Shown piece after piece: positions 35,240 to 46,254 of a stretch of 64,000 bases of DNA (position 1 is its first letter; each line of letters begins with the position of its first letter). The DNA is taken from positions 22,089,408 to 22,153,407 of the forward strand of contig CM070632.1 of assembly GCA_036346255.1 (NCBI GenBank), written 5' to 3'. The DNA comes from Ampelocalamus luodianensis (lineage: Eukaryota > Streptophyta > Magnoliopsida > Poales > Poaceae). The position numbers and the translations under genes were made by a program. The notes beneath the pieces are model-generated. The model saw only the letters and a list, made by a program, of their open reading frames with translations. It did not search any database and was not told the origin of the DNA.

Positions 35240-36430
35240 GAAGGTTTTGCATATTAACTATTCTCAAAAGCAGCTGATATAAAAGTAGCATGCAATTTAG
35301 TATAAAACAAGATACTTTTGAAAATATAGGTTCAATATGATCAATGCATTACGACTTGCCTTGGCTTTGCTCAGTTACCACACTTGGATATTCAAAACTT
35401 GCTAAACAGATCGTCTAAATGAGAAAGAAACAACAGACGAAATATAAATAAATCCAAAAGAAAAAAAAATCCAAAAACAATGAAACCAACTCTAAAAGAA
35501 ATAGCTCGATTTTAGAGGAATTTAGGAAGTTGAACGGACTAAATCAGAGTTCTGATGAAGAAGATCGAACTCTCAACAGATTTTTCGAAAAAGGAAAAAG
35601 AGAGGAAGAAAAAATATTCTCGGGAATATTCCTTCGGCTGAAAAAGAAAAAGAAAAGGACACTCACAAGTAGGGCCCATTTGTAAGTGAAAGAAAGAGAG
35701 AAAAAGAGAGATTGACATGTGGGGCCGAAGTGGAAGAGACAGAAAGGAAGAAAGAGAGAGGCTGATGAGGTGGACCCACATGACAAAGAGAGATAAAGAG
35801 ATAGAGAGCTAGGGAGAAAATAGAGGAAGGAGGCGGTGGCATTGGCGCACGGTGGTGGCGACGAACGGCGACAGGAGGACTGCTGATGAAGTCAAAAACG
35901 GGTTCCCAGCGAAAGCATCGGCGGCAACGACGGTGGAAGAGAACTTCGGCCTCATAGAGGCAACGGCCGCTCGGAGGCGCCCTGAGGAAGCGGATGTGCG
36001 CACGGGCTCAACGGCAACACAGGGAATGCGATGGGTGGCTTGGGACGACCAGCGACGAAGACGAACGACGACAATGACGAGGCACCACAGCGACAGAGAG
36101 ACAACGGAAAAGGAGGGTATTGGAATAGGACGACGAGAGACACAAGGTGATGTGCTCGAGGAGGCGAGGGAACTCACCGGTGACGAGATCGGCAATGGAG
36201 GCAGTAGCTGGAGTTGAAGAGGACGAGGGAGACGGTGGCTCGAGGATGCTCGAGTGACGAGGAGGCGAGCACCGGCTAGAAAAAGGCGAGGCGAACTCAA
36301 CGGCGATGATGACACAGGCGGAGAAGCACAGATGGTGACGCAATCGACGATGAGGCACGTGCGGCGGTGACAACTTTCTGGCAGAAATCTGGTGAAACGA
36401 AGACAATTCCAGCGACAACACCTTGGGGTT
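35240..36430 (-). repeat. Gypsy LTR B fragment, inverted relative to LTR A
   Basis: On the minus strand this contains CATATTGAACCTATATTTTC (near 35325) and a GC-rich leader with GTCACCGGTGAGTTCC (near 36175). Both are counterparts of blocks in LTR A. It is therefore a fragment of a related LTR in the opposite orientation, truncated at both ends. The open frames on both strands of 35809-36583 belong to the leader. Confidence 0.65.
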
Positions 36431-36439
36431 TCGGAAGAG

Positions 36440-36650
36440 ACGGACGGGGTGATCCCCGTGACGTGGGTGGCGCGCTTCTTCAGTGACTACAACGAGGACC
36501 TGCTCGTCTCCGACGACAACGATGACGACCTTCAATCCAACAACAAGGCCACCGCCCCAGCCTGATCCCCCCACGCCTACCATTAATTGTTTGTAGATAC
36601 ACCTGTGTTAGGGATTCACTGGCTATTGTATAATCTAATTTTATTGTTAC
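36440..36650 (+). pseudogene. Fragment of an unrecognised gene, copy 1
   Basis: A short coding-like stretch reads FFSDYNEDLLVSDDNDDDLQ and ends in a stop near 36565. A 3' tail follows with ATTCACTGGCTATTGTATAA. It matches the 3' part of the fragment at 36957-37405 in both coding and tail sequence, so the pair derive from one gene or element. The acidic C-terminus is not diagnostic of a family. Confidence 0.5.
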
Positions 36651-36779
36651 GATGATGATCTGGAGGCAGACGGCAGCGGTGGCGGCAGTAGACAAGTGCG
36701 CGCCACCGTTGAAGAACTAGAGCCTGGAGGCCAGCGGAGGCGATCCTTATCTCCACAAGACCACAACTCCACCGAACAC

Positions 36780-36956
36780 CAACCCACTTAGCAAACCCAC
36801 GGTTGAACCCATTTCAACCCGAAATTTTTGAACCCATGCCAACCCATCCTAACCCGTTAACTGTATCAACCCATTCTAACCCATCCAAAACTAACCCAAA
36901 TTAAAACCCAACCCATTTAACCAATTTCAACCCAACCCATTAGCACATCTCCCTAG
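36780..36956. repeat. Degenerate AACCCA-type repeat
   Basis: The plus strand is dominated by AACCCATT/AACCCAA units between the two related gene fragments. It is not the plant telomere repeat CCCTAAA. Similar simple repeats occur inside non-autonomous DNA transposons. Confidence 0.55.
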
Positions 36957-37405
36957 ATGGAGCGCATGCACGAGGAGCTGGGCTCCGACGATCCCATCGT
37001 CGAGTCGTACCGCCAGCTGCTCCTCCCATACCGCGAGTGTACCCGCGCCATGGTAGACAGCGTGCGGAGCACCTATGGCGACTACGAGGAGCGCAACGCC
37101 CACATCAGGGATTTGCTCGGCGACGACGTCGAGCTCGCCGACGCGAGCACGACGGCCCCACCTACTACTACATCGACTTCTTTAGTATCGCGACGAGGAC
37201 CTCCTTGTCTCCAACGACAGTGATGATGACCTCAAATCTAGCCACAAGGCCATCGCCCCAGCCAGATCCCTCCCCCTACCATCGTTCACAGATACACCCG
37301 TGTTAGAGATTCACTGGCTATTGTATAATATAATTTCTTGTAATCTCCCGATACACCTGTGAGAGGGATTCGATGTCTATTGTATAATCTAATTTCATGT
37401 AATCT
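36957..37405 (+). pseudogene. Fragment of an unrecognised gene, copy 2
   Basis: An open frame begins at 36957 (MERMHEELGSDDPIVESYRQ) and continues with about 60 well-formed residues, including LLGDDVELADAS. It then shifts frame near 37185. In the other frame it would resume with an acidic segment like that of copy 1. The tail repeats ATTCACTGGCTATTGTATAA and contains a second, related tail unit near 37340-37400. I do not recognise the family. The small frameshift suggests a decayed gene or captured exon. Confidence 0.5.
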
Positions 37406-37440
37406 TGACTGCTGCTACTGCATCCCGTGACCAGTGCTAC

Positions 37441-37960
37441 TTTTTTTAGCAGAAGGTTGGGATTGTATTACTCAACAATATTCAGTGGTACATGAACAAT
37501 GTTTGGAGGCTTTACAAACCACACATGACGGCCTACATACATAGCCGCTTTAGCTAATCCATGGGCCTCTACATTATTCTCCTGACCTTCATGGCAGAAT
37601 TGCGCCTCTTGAATAAGTTTCCTTCTCTCAGCAATCTCCTTCAGGATCATGTTGTAGCTGCATAAGTTTGTCCTCTCCAGATTCTTTATCACCTCTAGAC
37701 AATCCGAAGAAATTCAGACTACTTGCAAATTAACATCGAGAGCCAGAGACAACGCCCATTGCATATGCCATAGCTTCAAGAGTAGCAGGATCATAGAGTC
37801 CATAAAAATCTAGGGCACTTGCAGCTATAAACTATCCTTGATTTCCGAAACGAGACACAGCTCCATCCACAGATTTTGAACATACCATCCGGAGCTGGAC
37901 TCCATCTGCCAATCTTCACCACCTTGTTCGGTTTTCGCACACTTGCGCGGTGGTAAGCGT
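37441..37960 (-). pseudogene. RNase H-like (RVT_3 type) remnant
   Basis: Read on the minus strand, a decayed RNase H-like domain runs leftward: SPAPDGMFKI (substrate-side strand) near 37890, EAMAYAMG near 37770, a region resembling SSDCLEVIKNLERT near 37690, and EAHGLAKAAMYVGRHVWFV near 37550. The stop codon lies at about 37468, followed by a short A-run at 37441-37447 on the minus strand. Such domains occur at the C-terminus of plant LINE-type elements and in many rice genes derived from them. Internal stops and frame changes show it is not functional. Confidence 0.7.
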
Positions 37961-38986
37961 GCACGAAGATGAGGGATCTGACAACATAAAAGGCGGCGGC
38001 ACGGGGAGGTAGCGCTGGTGATAGGAGGAGGTAGCAGGGAAGGGAGGTGGTGTCGGGGACGGGAGAAGGCACCGGGAGGAAAGAGAGGAGAGGAGGAGGT
38101 GGTACCTTGGAGGAGAAGCGGCGGCACCGGGGAAGAGAGGGGAGACAGTGACAGCGCACGAGGAAGAGGCAGAGACGAAAGCGTCCTTACCTTGCCATGC
38201 CGTCGTCTCGAGCTCACCGCATCATGTCCTCTTTATCCTAATACTCCTCTGCGCGGCCGCCTCCCCTCCGCGCTAGTCGAGCAAGCATCGTCACCTCCTT
38301 CCCACTTACCACCGCGACGCCACCACCGCCACCTCCCCACCTCCCACCCTTGCCACAATGTGCCCGGCGGTGGTCAAGCCAATGGCCGTGAGAACCGAAT
38401 CGTGACTTGGGTTCGGGATGAAAGAAGATGACCATCAACGATAGCCCTCTTCCTTGTCAACCGCAATGGTGAAAATAGGCAAGACGTCGGGAGGGAAGTC
38501 GGCATCAACTTCAACTTTCAAAGGTACCCAACACGTCGTTCTTTTACCATTCTTTATGTCTTGTTTTAGGCTGATCAAATCAGTCGCACAAGCAATTCCG
38601 GCCAAACTCTATGTCTTGTTTTAGGCTGCCGAGGGGATTATGTGAACATACCAATGGTGCATCTCATAAGGAAATTTTGTTGGGAAGCAAGAAACAACAC
38701 ACCTCTTCGACTAGCGGGTTATCACACACTCCTGGCGGCTCCCCAAGAAACCCTCATAGCCTTAACTTCGCCCATGCCGCCGAACACGCCTCCGAGCTTT
38801 CTTCAACCAAAACACGTCAACTCGAATTCTTCTCTCAGCCGTCTCCCCTCTATTAAGACCGGTATGGAGACTCATGATTTCATCTTTTCTTGGTAAGGAG
38901 CCCTAGCTTGGATGGATTTTGTTCTTTGAGTTCGCAATCAAATTGAAATCTTTGTTCTCCCCATCTAGTTAGTTGCTTTTTTCACA
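37961..38986. other. Unassigned region
   Basis: GC-rich DNA open on both strands (to about 38440), then mixed sequence. TATGTCTTGTTTTAGGCTG occurs twice within 70 bases (about 38550 and 38610). I recognise no gene. Confidence 0.4.
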
Positions 38987-38987
38987 A

Positions 38988-39160
38988 ATTTTGAAATATG
39001 CCACTCCTCAGTTTGTGGTTTTGAAATATGTCACTCCTCATTTTTTTTCTTTGAAATATGCCACTCTTCTTTGTACTAAGGAGTGGCATATTTCAAAGAA
39101 AAAACTAAGGAGTGGTATATTTCAAAACTACAAACTGAGGAGTAGCATATTTCAAAATAT
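38988..39160. repeat. Near-perfect long hairpin of repeated units
   Basis: The left arm contains three tandem copies of TTTGAAATATGCCACTCCTC-like sequence. The right arm contains their reverse complements (GGAGTGGCATATTTCAAA) in mirror order, around a short centre near 39077. Arms are about 80 bp with few mismatches. A transcript would fold into a long hairpin. It may be a foldback MITE; no target duplication was identified. Confidence 0.85.
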
Positions 39161-39651
39161 AACCTTTTTTTCTTGCTGCGTCGTATATCCTACTAATCTT
39201 GTCCACGGTTTGATTCATTTGCACAACTAAATTGTCCAAAAAAAATAAGGGTTCAACTGAATGCCCAGGCCCCACGTTAAGTCTGTCCCTATCAAGGGAT
39301 CGTTTTCTCGATCTTATAGCCGCAAGCAACTGATCAATCATCTCCCAGGCCCCACGTTATGTCTGTCCTATCACTTGCACTATGGTTCCAAATAATAAAC
39401 AAACATAAGTTACTAAGGACATGGATAAGGATAGAGACGTTTATTGTCTATTCCTTGTGCCTATTTTTATGCACACGCGAGTCGTCTCAGTAGAAACTTT
39501 GTTAGGTCACAGATTTATCCATAGCCTCCGTATTTCTAGGCATGTGCTAAAGGGTGCACTCACATGTGCGATGGTGTGTTTGCATGTGTATATATATTGT
39601 AATCGCAAAAAAACTTTTACAATGAATTATCTCTTAAGTTGTCTTTACAGG

Positions 39652-41344
39652 TGAAGTAGATTGGATGCCCAAGAGGGATGGTTGAATTGAGAATCTTTTT
39701 TATTTTTTGGCTAAAACATTTTTTTCAGTTAATGAACAAAAGCCTAATCTCTAATATCAACCTAAAAGCCTAGGATTCATTAGTTTGTTCAAGCAACTCC
39801 TATACAAGCCTAGTGAAGTTTTGCTATCTAGTTTCAAACCTATACAAGTCTAGTACTCTAGTAATTGAAAGAACAAGAATTAAAATGTGGTAACGTAAAG
39901 GGAATAAGAGACAATAAATTTTTCACTGTGATCTCGGAGATTCGGCGATCTTCCCTACCCATTGAATCACTCTCGCAAGAGTATCACTCCTACTTGAACC
40001 AGCACAAGGGTTCAAGCGTTCTACTTGTGGTAACCCTTCTCCGTTCCTGATAGGTGGGCTTCGAACCTTCACAACCCTCCCGGTGCCTTCCACAAGCTCC
40101 TCATTGGAAGATCACCGGGAGCACGCCTTCAAGCCGTCTAGGAAGCATCAATTTCAAGAGTAACAAGCTCAAAGAGGTCATTTGAACCAAGCAAGATCAA
40201 GCAACTAGGAGTGATGCATGTTAAGGCCTAACTAGTCTCTCTCTCTCTCTCTCAATCTCTCAAACACTCTCTCATATCTTCAATCTAAGCTCTTGAGTAC
40301 CCTTGAACTCCCCAATATGCTTTCTATAGTTTTGGAGTCTCAAAAGAGCTAACTTGAACGCCCATGGTCTATATATATAGTCTCTCCATTCAAAAACTAG
40401 CTGGTAGACACGGTTTCTGGAAAGCTAAAGCAAACCCAGATCATCCGCCTTGGACCCGGATCACCCGCTTTAGTGCAAACTGTCTTGAGCTCAACGGTCA
40501 GAAAAATAGTCGTTGCATAAGGCCAGATAATATGCCCTGACCCGGATTATACGCATGGCCCATATCATCTGCTTCATACAAACTGTGCTCTGGAACCCTT
40601 CTGGAACAATGGTACGGGTCAATAGTACACCACAACCCGGATCATGCACGTCCAACTTCTTCAATTTTTTAAACCTTCTGGACAAATGATATGCCTCAAT
40701 GATACGGTCAACCTGAGTCATCCGCCTGCAATCCATCCTCACATTGGAAACCTTCTGATACACAATGGTACAATTCAATGATACGGGTGACCCAGGTAAT
40801 TCGTCTCAGTTGATTTCCCGAGGAGCACAATGAAATCTCTCTCTAGACTAATGCTCTGCCTCAATGATATGCCTCACCCAGATTATCCATCTCTATTGAG
40901 AACTTTCGGACTTAGCTCAATTTTATCTAAACTTCAAGATCCTTGGAACCAAAACTTAATCCTTGGCATCCTCTAACTAGAATTGGACTAGAGAGAGATC
41001 TAGTGTGCATCACAACTAGCTACCCAACCTAACCAATCTAAGCTACTAGCCTTGAACCCACCCCCCCTAATAGTATGACCAAAGCAAAAATAAAGCCCTA
41101 ACACTACAATGATCCAAAACCAACTCCTTGGATCATTTCTAGTCACAAGATCCTTAATCGTCACGATAAAGCTTTGCCATCATTTGAACACTTAGGGGGG
41201 TTAAAACGATGCCCAATAATCAAACCATGTCATCATCAAGGGATAACCTCTTTCAACACTTGAAACACATTCTAGTCTCGATGATTTAGGAATCATTAAT
41301 CAGTAAAACATGATAATTATGAATTAGGGGTCTAGATGCTTACA
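39652..41344 (-). repeat. 1.7-kb solo LTR
   Basis: It runs from TGAAGTAGATTGG to ...GATGCTTACA and is flanked by perfect ACAGG duplications (39647-39651 and 41345-41349), so the boundaries are firm. A TATATATATAG motif at about 40370 suggests transcription on the minus strand. A block at 40430-40890 repeats a degenerate ACCCGGATCATCCGC motif at least six times on the plus strand, which would be upstream regulatory sequence in the minus orientation. A (CT)n run is at about 40231. Superfamily is not certain from the LTR alone. Confidence 0.82.
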
Positions 41345-41516
41345 ACAGGACCCTACATTTTTAAATTCTTGCATAAAAAATGTGTCCATTAGAGACATCA
41401 ACTTATACAAAGGTATTTTGTGTCATCTTTTTGTCATTTGTTCAAGTTTCATCAAGAGACAACTACTCTCTTCCATGTCAACAAAAATTCTACGTGGTAG
41501 GATGAAGAGGCGGTCG

Positions 41517-41592
41517 GCAATCACGCCTTTATACATGTTTGTAATCACGCCTTTATACATGTTTGTAATCACGCTTTTATACATGTTCGTGT
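41517..41592. repeat. 26-bp tandem repeat, three copies
   Basis: AATCACGCCTTTATACATGT is repeated three times with a period of about 26 bases. It lies in a short minus-strand frame (41423-41620) whose product is not recognised. Confidence 0.75.
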
Positions 41593-42679
41593 TTATGGGC
41601 TTATTACAATTAAGCGCCATTGTCTTAAAGCCAATAGAGCACTAGTGTGATGAGATTACAATTTAATTCGAGACATCTTACGGCTTACAAACTTGTTCAA
41701 AACTTTGAATCAACATTGTATGAATTACATTACATATAGTTTGGATTTGCAATTTGGTAGTGAATACTCTTTTACCAGCTAATCTAGTTTAGGCGGTTGT
41801 ATTGACCTCCATCCATAGGCCTTCAATATTCAGAGTTCTAAATCAAGCCTAAACCCAATTTTTTTAAAATAATATATTTTTAAAATAGAATTACAGAAAT
41901 AAATGCTTGTATAATAAAATTACAAAAATAAGCTTTTATCGCTATTTGAATTGGCGACAGGCCTCTGGAGCCAAACCAACTAGCAACATGATTCCTGTCG
42001 CCCAACAAATAGTGTAAAATATCTCTGTGATCAAATTGCTATTTGAAATGGCGACAGAGATCAAATTGCTATTTGAAATGCCGACAAGTTCATGTCGCCA
42101 AACCAAATGGCGGCAGGAGCTGGATTTTTTTTTTTTGCAGAAATAAATGAAATAAATTTATATTTATAATTTGAGAGACTAAAGCTTCAAAAATTTTAGG
42201 ATTTTACAGCTTGTAGTACTTATAGAAGTTAGAGTTTGCTAACTACGTGGATAAAACTCTTATATGTTAATTGCAGCCGAGTTATTGTTACTGAGTGTAG
42301 TGTTCACACAACCGATTATTTTTTTAAAAAAGAGAACAAAATATTAGGTAGAGAACAACTATGGAATTTAATTCAAAAGATAGCATTTCAACTATGAATT
42401 ACATAGCATGGGGGGTTTAGTTACATGTGTTTGTTTGTTCCGCTGCTCTTATGGTTGAAACAACGAAGCACGAATCAATAACCCGGTCTACACGTAGGAT
42501 ACATGCGTGCCTTTCTGCCTTGCCCTTGTCCGATGCAAACTCGTGAACATGGCTATTCCCGAAGGTAGCCCTCACCGCCTTCCATGAACTCCTTGGGTGT
42601 AACCACCGCTAGCGTAAGCATCGGAGCTCGACTGGTCCTAATGGAACCATAGGTGCATTCCTCGTCCCTCGCGCTCGAT

Positions 42680-44219
42680 CTAGTCGTTCTCAGCATGTTG
42701 TTCTAGGGTCTTCCACCACCACCTTGGTTTTTTGGGCACCATCAGTGCGTTGTCTTCCCTGCTCTCGGTCGTAAGGTTTCCGATGGTGAAAGACCTTGGG
42801 TGGCGCACGTAGTAGAGCATGTATACGCTGATGAATGTCCTATCGCACATGTCCGACCATCGATCCATTGGAAGAAAAAGTAACGCTCCTCCGCTACCAT
42901 TGTGCATGGATAAAGTTAGCAATATATGAAATGTAATGTACAATGTGAAAAATGATGTGTGTGAGATTCTCTTACGCGGATATTGAGCACGTGTAGTACG
43001 CCCGGCGATGGTCGCCGAATGTGTGGATGAATGATATGCGCCAACGCTTTCTTCACTCCGATCGATGTAGTACTGCCGACATCGATAGATCATTTCAGTG
43101 TTAAAGGCTACAACGAGGGTGGTGTGTACATGTTTGTTTGGTCCACACAATGTGTGGGGTGTCACGATGCTGACTCTCGCACAAGCTCAGTCGTATGCAC
43201 AACAACAATTAACATAAATTAATATTTAAATAATAAGACGGATACATCTAGTCATGGGCCCTCTTCGGAAGTATCCCACAGGTGGCCCCTACCCTCGTCC
43301 GGTGGGTCCATTGCTGGTGATAGCGTGAGTACGTCAATGGGTCTAGCGCTTGAACCACCCTAGAGGGGCGAGTAACCTCCGCGGGTATCGCAAACACTGG
43401 CTGCGTCGGTCCAGGCGCACCCTGGAGCTATGAAGCTCCAACGAAGTCTTGGCTGGGAGCGTCCTCGGTCTGCGAAGGCCCATCGTCATCTCGCAGCACC
43501 CACCACTCCTCCAAGTCTTAGTCCAAGACATCTATCCCCTCATGTGGGGGTAGCTCCTCGTCCCAACCATGCCGACGCCATGTCAAACAGTTAGACATGC
43601 ATTCAGATAGTCAAACATGCATTTAAACATGGTGCAAGTGCTAAAACGATATATGATGAGGGAGGAGTAACCGACCTGGTCGTTGCATCAGAATTGATGT
43701 CTCCCTGTGCTCCTGCCCCGTCCACGCAGGGAACTCAGTTCCTATTCGAACAACTTATCGTTAGTGAAAAAATCTTTTAAAAAGGAACAAAGTCATATGA
43801 CTGGTAGAGGTCTACCTGCGAACTGGGTAGGGGTAATGCTGGCACGGTGCCACGAGGATCCGCCGAGCAAGTCCGGGTGGATACGTCATCATAGGTCGGT
43901 GCCACGAGGACTCGCCTGGCAAGTCCGGGTGAGGATCCGTCGTCGTGGGCATCGGGCGTGATGTACTATGGCTCACCCCCCGTCGAAGCGACATCGTGCG
44001 CAATTAGATGAAAGCACGCGCAAGGCAAACCCGTTGCAGCGTACGAGCCATCTCCCCGCACGGAAGGTGGAACATGTGCGTCTTCGACCTCCAACGGTCC
44101 AACAAGGTCGTCAGCAGGCACCGGTCGTACGAAAAACGCCTGGACGTACAGATGTCTTGGTCATCCTCCCACGTCGCCTCCACCATCCTCACAAGCGGAA
44201 GTAGGCCGAGTGCTCTCAA
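42680..44219 (-). pseudogene. Plant mobile domain (PMD)-like coding remnant
   Basis: At about 44004-44219 the minus strand encodes LGLLPLVRMVEATWEDD, then DRCLLTTLLDRWRSKTHMF and HLPCGEMARTLQRV. This fits the start of the plant mobile domain (aminotransferase-like domain), whose signature is W-x-x-E/K-T-H-x-F-H-x-P-x-G-E-M-x-x-T-L-x-D-V; here D-V has become R-V. A further frame at 42680-43165 (HVHTTLVVAFNTEMIYRCRQ, DMCDRTFISVYMLYYVRHPRSF) may be a later part, in pieces. Introns or frameshifts separate the pieces, and I could not assemble an intact gene. PMD sequences occur both in host genes (MAIN, MAIL1) and in plant transposons; its place between Mutator-type ends suggests the latter. Confidence 0.6.
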
Positions 44220-44754
44220 CTTGCGTCGAAACGATCAAAAGGATACATGAGTACACCCACACAGATCGGATTGAAATTGAGTATATAAAGATCACAGCTG
44301 CACGTACCTGAGAACCCAATGTGGGTCAACCCTCTAGGCCCTCATGGGCGTGCATAGGCGCAAGACGCCAAGCTCCATGGGTGCTTCGCTAGGTTGGGGC
44401 TGAACGGTACTAAGGCAGCTTCCGTGGCCCACGTCAACAGCTGAGTCCAGCAACTTGAAGGGCTACTGTGCAGAACCTCCTACGGACGCCATACTTGGAA
44501 TTATATGAAATAGAAAAGTCAGTGTTTACATTATTAATAACAAGAAACATAAAAAAGATAAAAATAAATAAACATAAAAAAGATAAAAATAAATAAATAA
44601 ACCCTATTTCGAAGCCAATTGCCATTCTAAATGGCAACAAGTCTCCTGTCGCTAATCCAACCGGCGACATAAACCCATTTTTCTAATTTCATTAAAGACA
44701 TTTATTTCTGTAATGCTATTAAAAATTTACTATTAAGAAAATCATTAACGGCAC

Positions 44755-45201
44755 TAAACTACACACCTAAAAAGATGTACTACGATAAACTAGACTACAA
44801 TACCATACATCTAAAAGTATATAATCCATTCAATTATTGTACCATAAAAAATATCTACACGATTAACCACATCACTAAAACTAAACTACACACACCTAAA
44901 AAGATTTACTACAACGAACTACACTACAAAACCATACATCTAAAACTATCTAATCCATTCCATTACCGTGCCATAAAAAATATCTACACGATTAACGACA
45001 TATATAAAACTAAATTACACACACCTAAAAAGATGTACTAAAAAAAACTACACTACACAACCATACATCTAAAACTATATAATCCATTCAATTACTACAT
45101 CATTAAAAAAACTTACAACTAACAATATTTCTATAACTAAACTACACACACCTAAAAAGATGTACTACAACGAAGTACACTACATAACCATACATCTAAA
45201 A
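44755..45201. repeat. About 128-bp tandem repeat inside the Mutator-like element
   Basis: CACACCTAAAAAGATGTACTA-like starts occur at about 44766, 44895, 45023 and 45151, giving a period of 128 bases and three and a half copies. Each unit also holds ACCATACATCTAAAA and ATCTACACGATTAA. The array is cut by the LTR retrotransposon at 45202 and its next unit resumes at 50515 with AAACTATCTAATC. Confidence 0.85.
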
Positions 45202-46159
45202 TGATGGAGGCGGGGTTCCCGATCTTTCGATGAGATTGATAAATATCGATTTTGATGGAGGTGACTCTTACGATCCGACTACAACCGTACGACGACGCTT
45301 GCGCCTTAGCAATCGTTGAACCAACTCCGCGACGTTATTGACCGTGCTGGAAACGCGATCAACCTGACCACGAAGGCCTATTCCTGCATGCAATCGAAGA
45401 ACACGGAAGAACAAGATAAAACGCAATCTGAAATTGCAAATATGGATTGAAATATTTATAAATTGGGATTCCGAAAGCTGTCTTGACAGGTGGTCATCCG
45501 ACACAACTGGGGAACAGAAGTTTGCACAATGGCTAAACCTTAACTCAACGAAATCCAAGAAAACTAGAGGGGGTGCGGCCTCCTTAAATAGGGGATGAGG
45601 AACCACACAACTAATAGAACTAGCGGGGTGGGATTAAACTCGCGGGTTACTGTTCATGTGAACAGTAACCACGCCCCCAAGTGGCCCAATGGCAGATGGG
45701 CCAAGTTCAGTATGATTACAAAGCCCAGATTGGCCCAAACAATTGATATGACGTCTTCTTTTGATGATTGTGATCAGTCCAGAAGGAATTTGAAGATGAG
45801 GCCGGATCCGTTGGAAAGAGGACGAAATAAGCTTTCAATCAAGTACTTGTGGACCTTAAACGGACACCGTATGAGAAAGTTATGCCTGTTTTAAGTTGAT
45901 GCTGTCAGGCTGATTTTGGAGGCCGAACTGATTCCAAAACAGGTCCACTCGAATCGCTTGCTTCTCTTGGACCAAAAGTGACATGGTGTTGCACATATAT
46001 ATATTTCATCATTAGGTAGCATCATATAGTTCATATAATATAAAGACACTCCTAAAAACGAGCTTACCTTATAATTTAAGTGAAGCGTCTTGAGCTCTTA
46101 TACTTAGAACATTAAACATAGCAAATATGGTTGTATCCATAGAGGTCATGTCCTCATCA
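45202..46159 (-). repeat. 3' LTR (958 bp)
   Basis: TG...CA bounded. It matches 49570-50514 throughout, with many single-base indels (for example GGTTCCCGATC against GGTTCCGATC) and a divergent patch near 45505. Confidence 0.9.
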
Positions 46160-46254
46160 TCCTCCCTTTCTTGAAAACAAAGCCGTCCTCGGCTTTTGAT
46201 AAGTGAAAATAGGGTAACAAAGAAGCCAAAGTGTATGCATGATATATGTATATG

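Noticed and set aside
36780..36956. AACCCA repeats that suggest an interstitial telomere
   Set aside because: The plant telomere unit is CCCTAAA. Here the unit is AACCCA(TT) and irregular.
44434..44670. Hydrophobic 78-residue minus-strand frame
   Set aside because: A short phenylalanine/leucine-rich frame from AT-rich repeats (AAAGATAAAAATAAATAAA). There is no sign of selection or homology.
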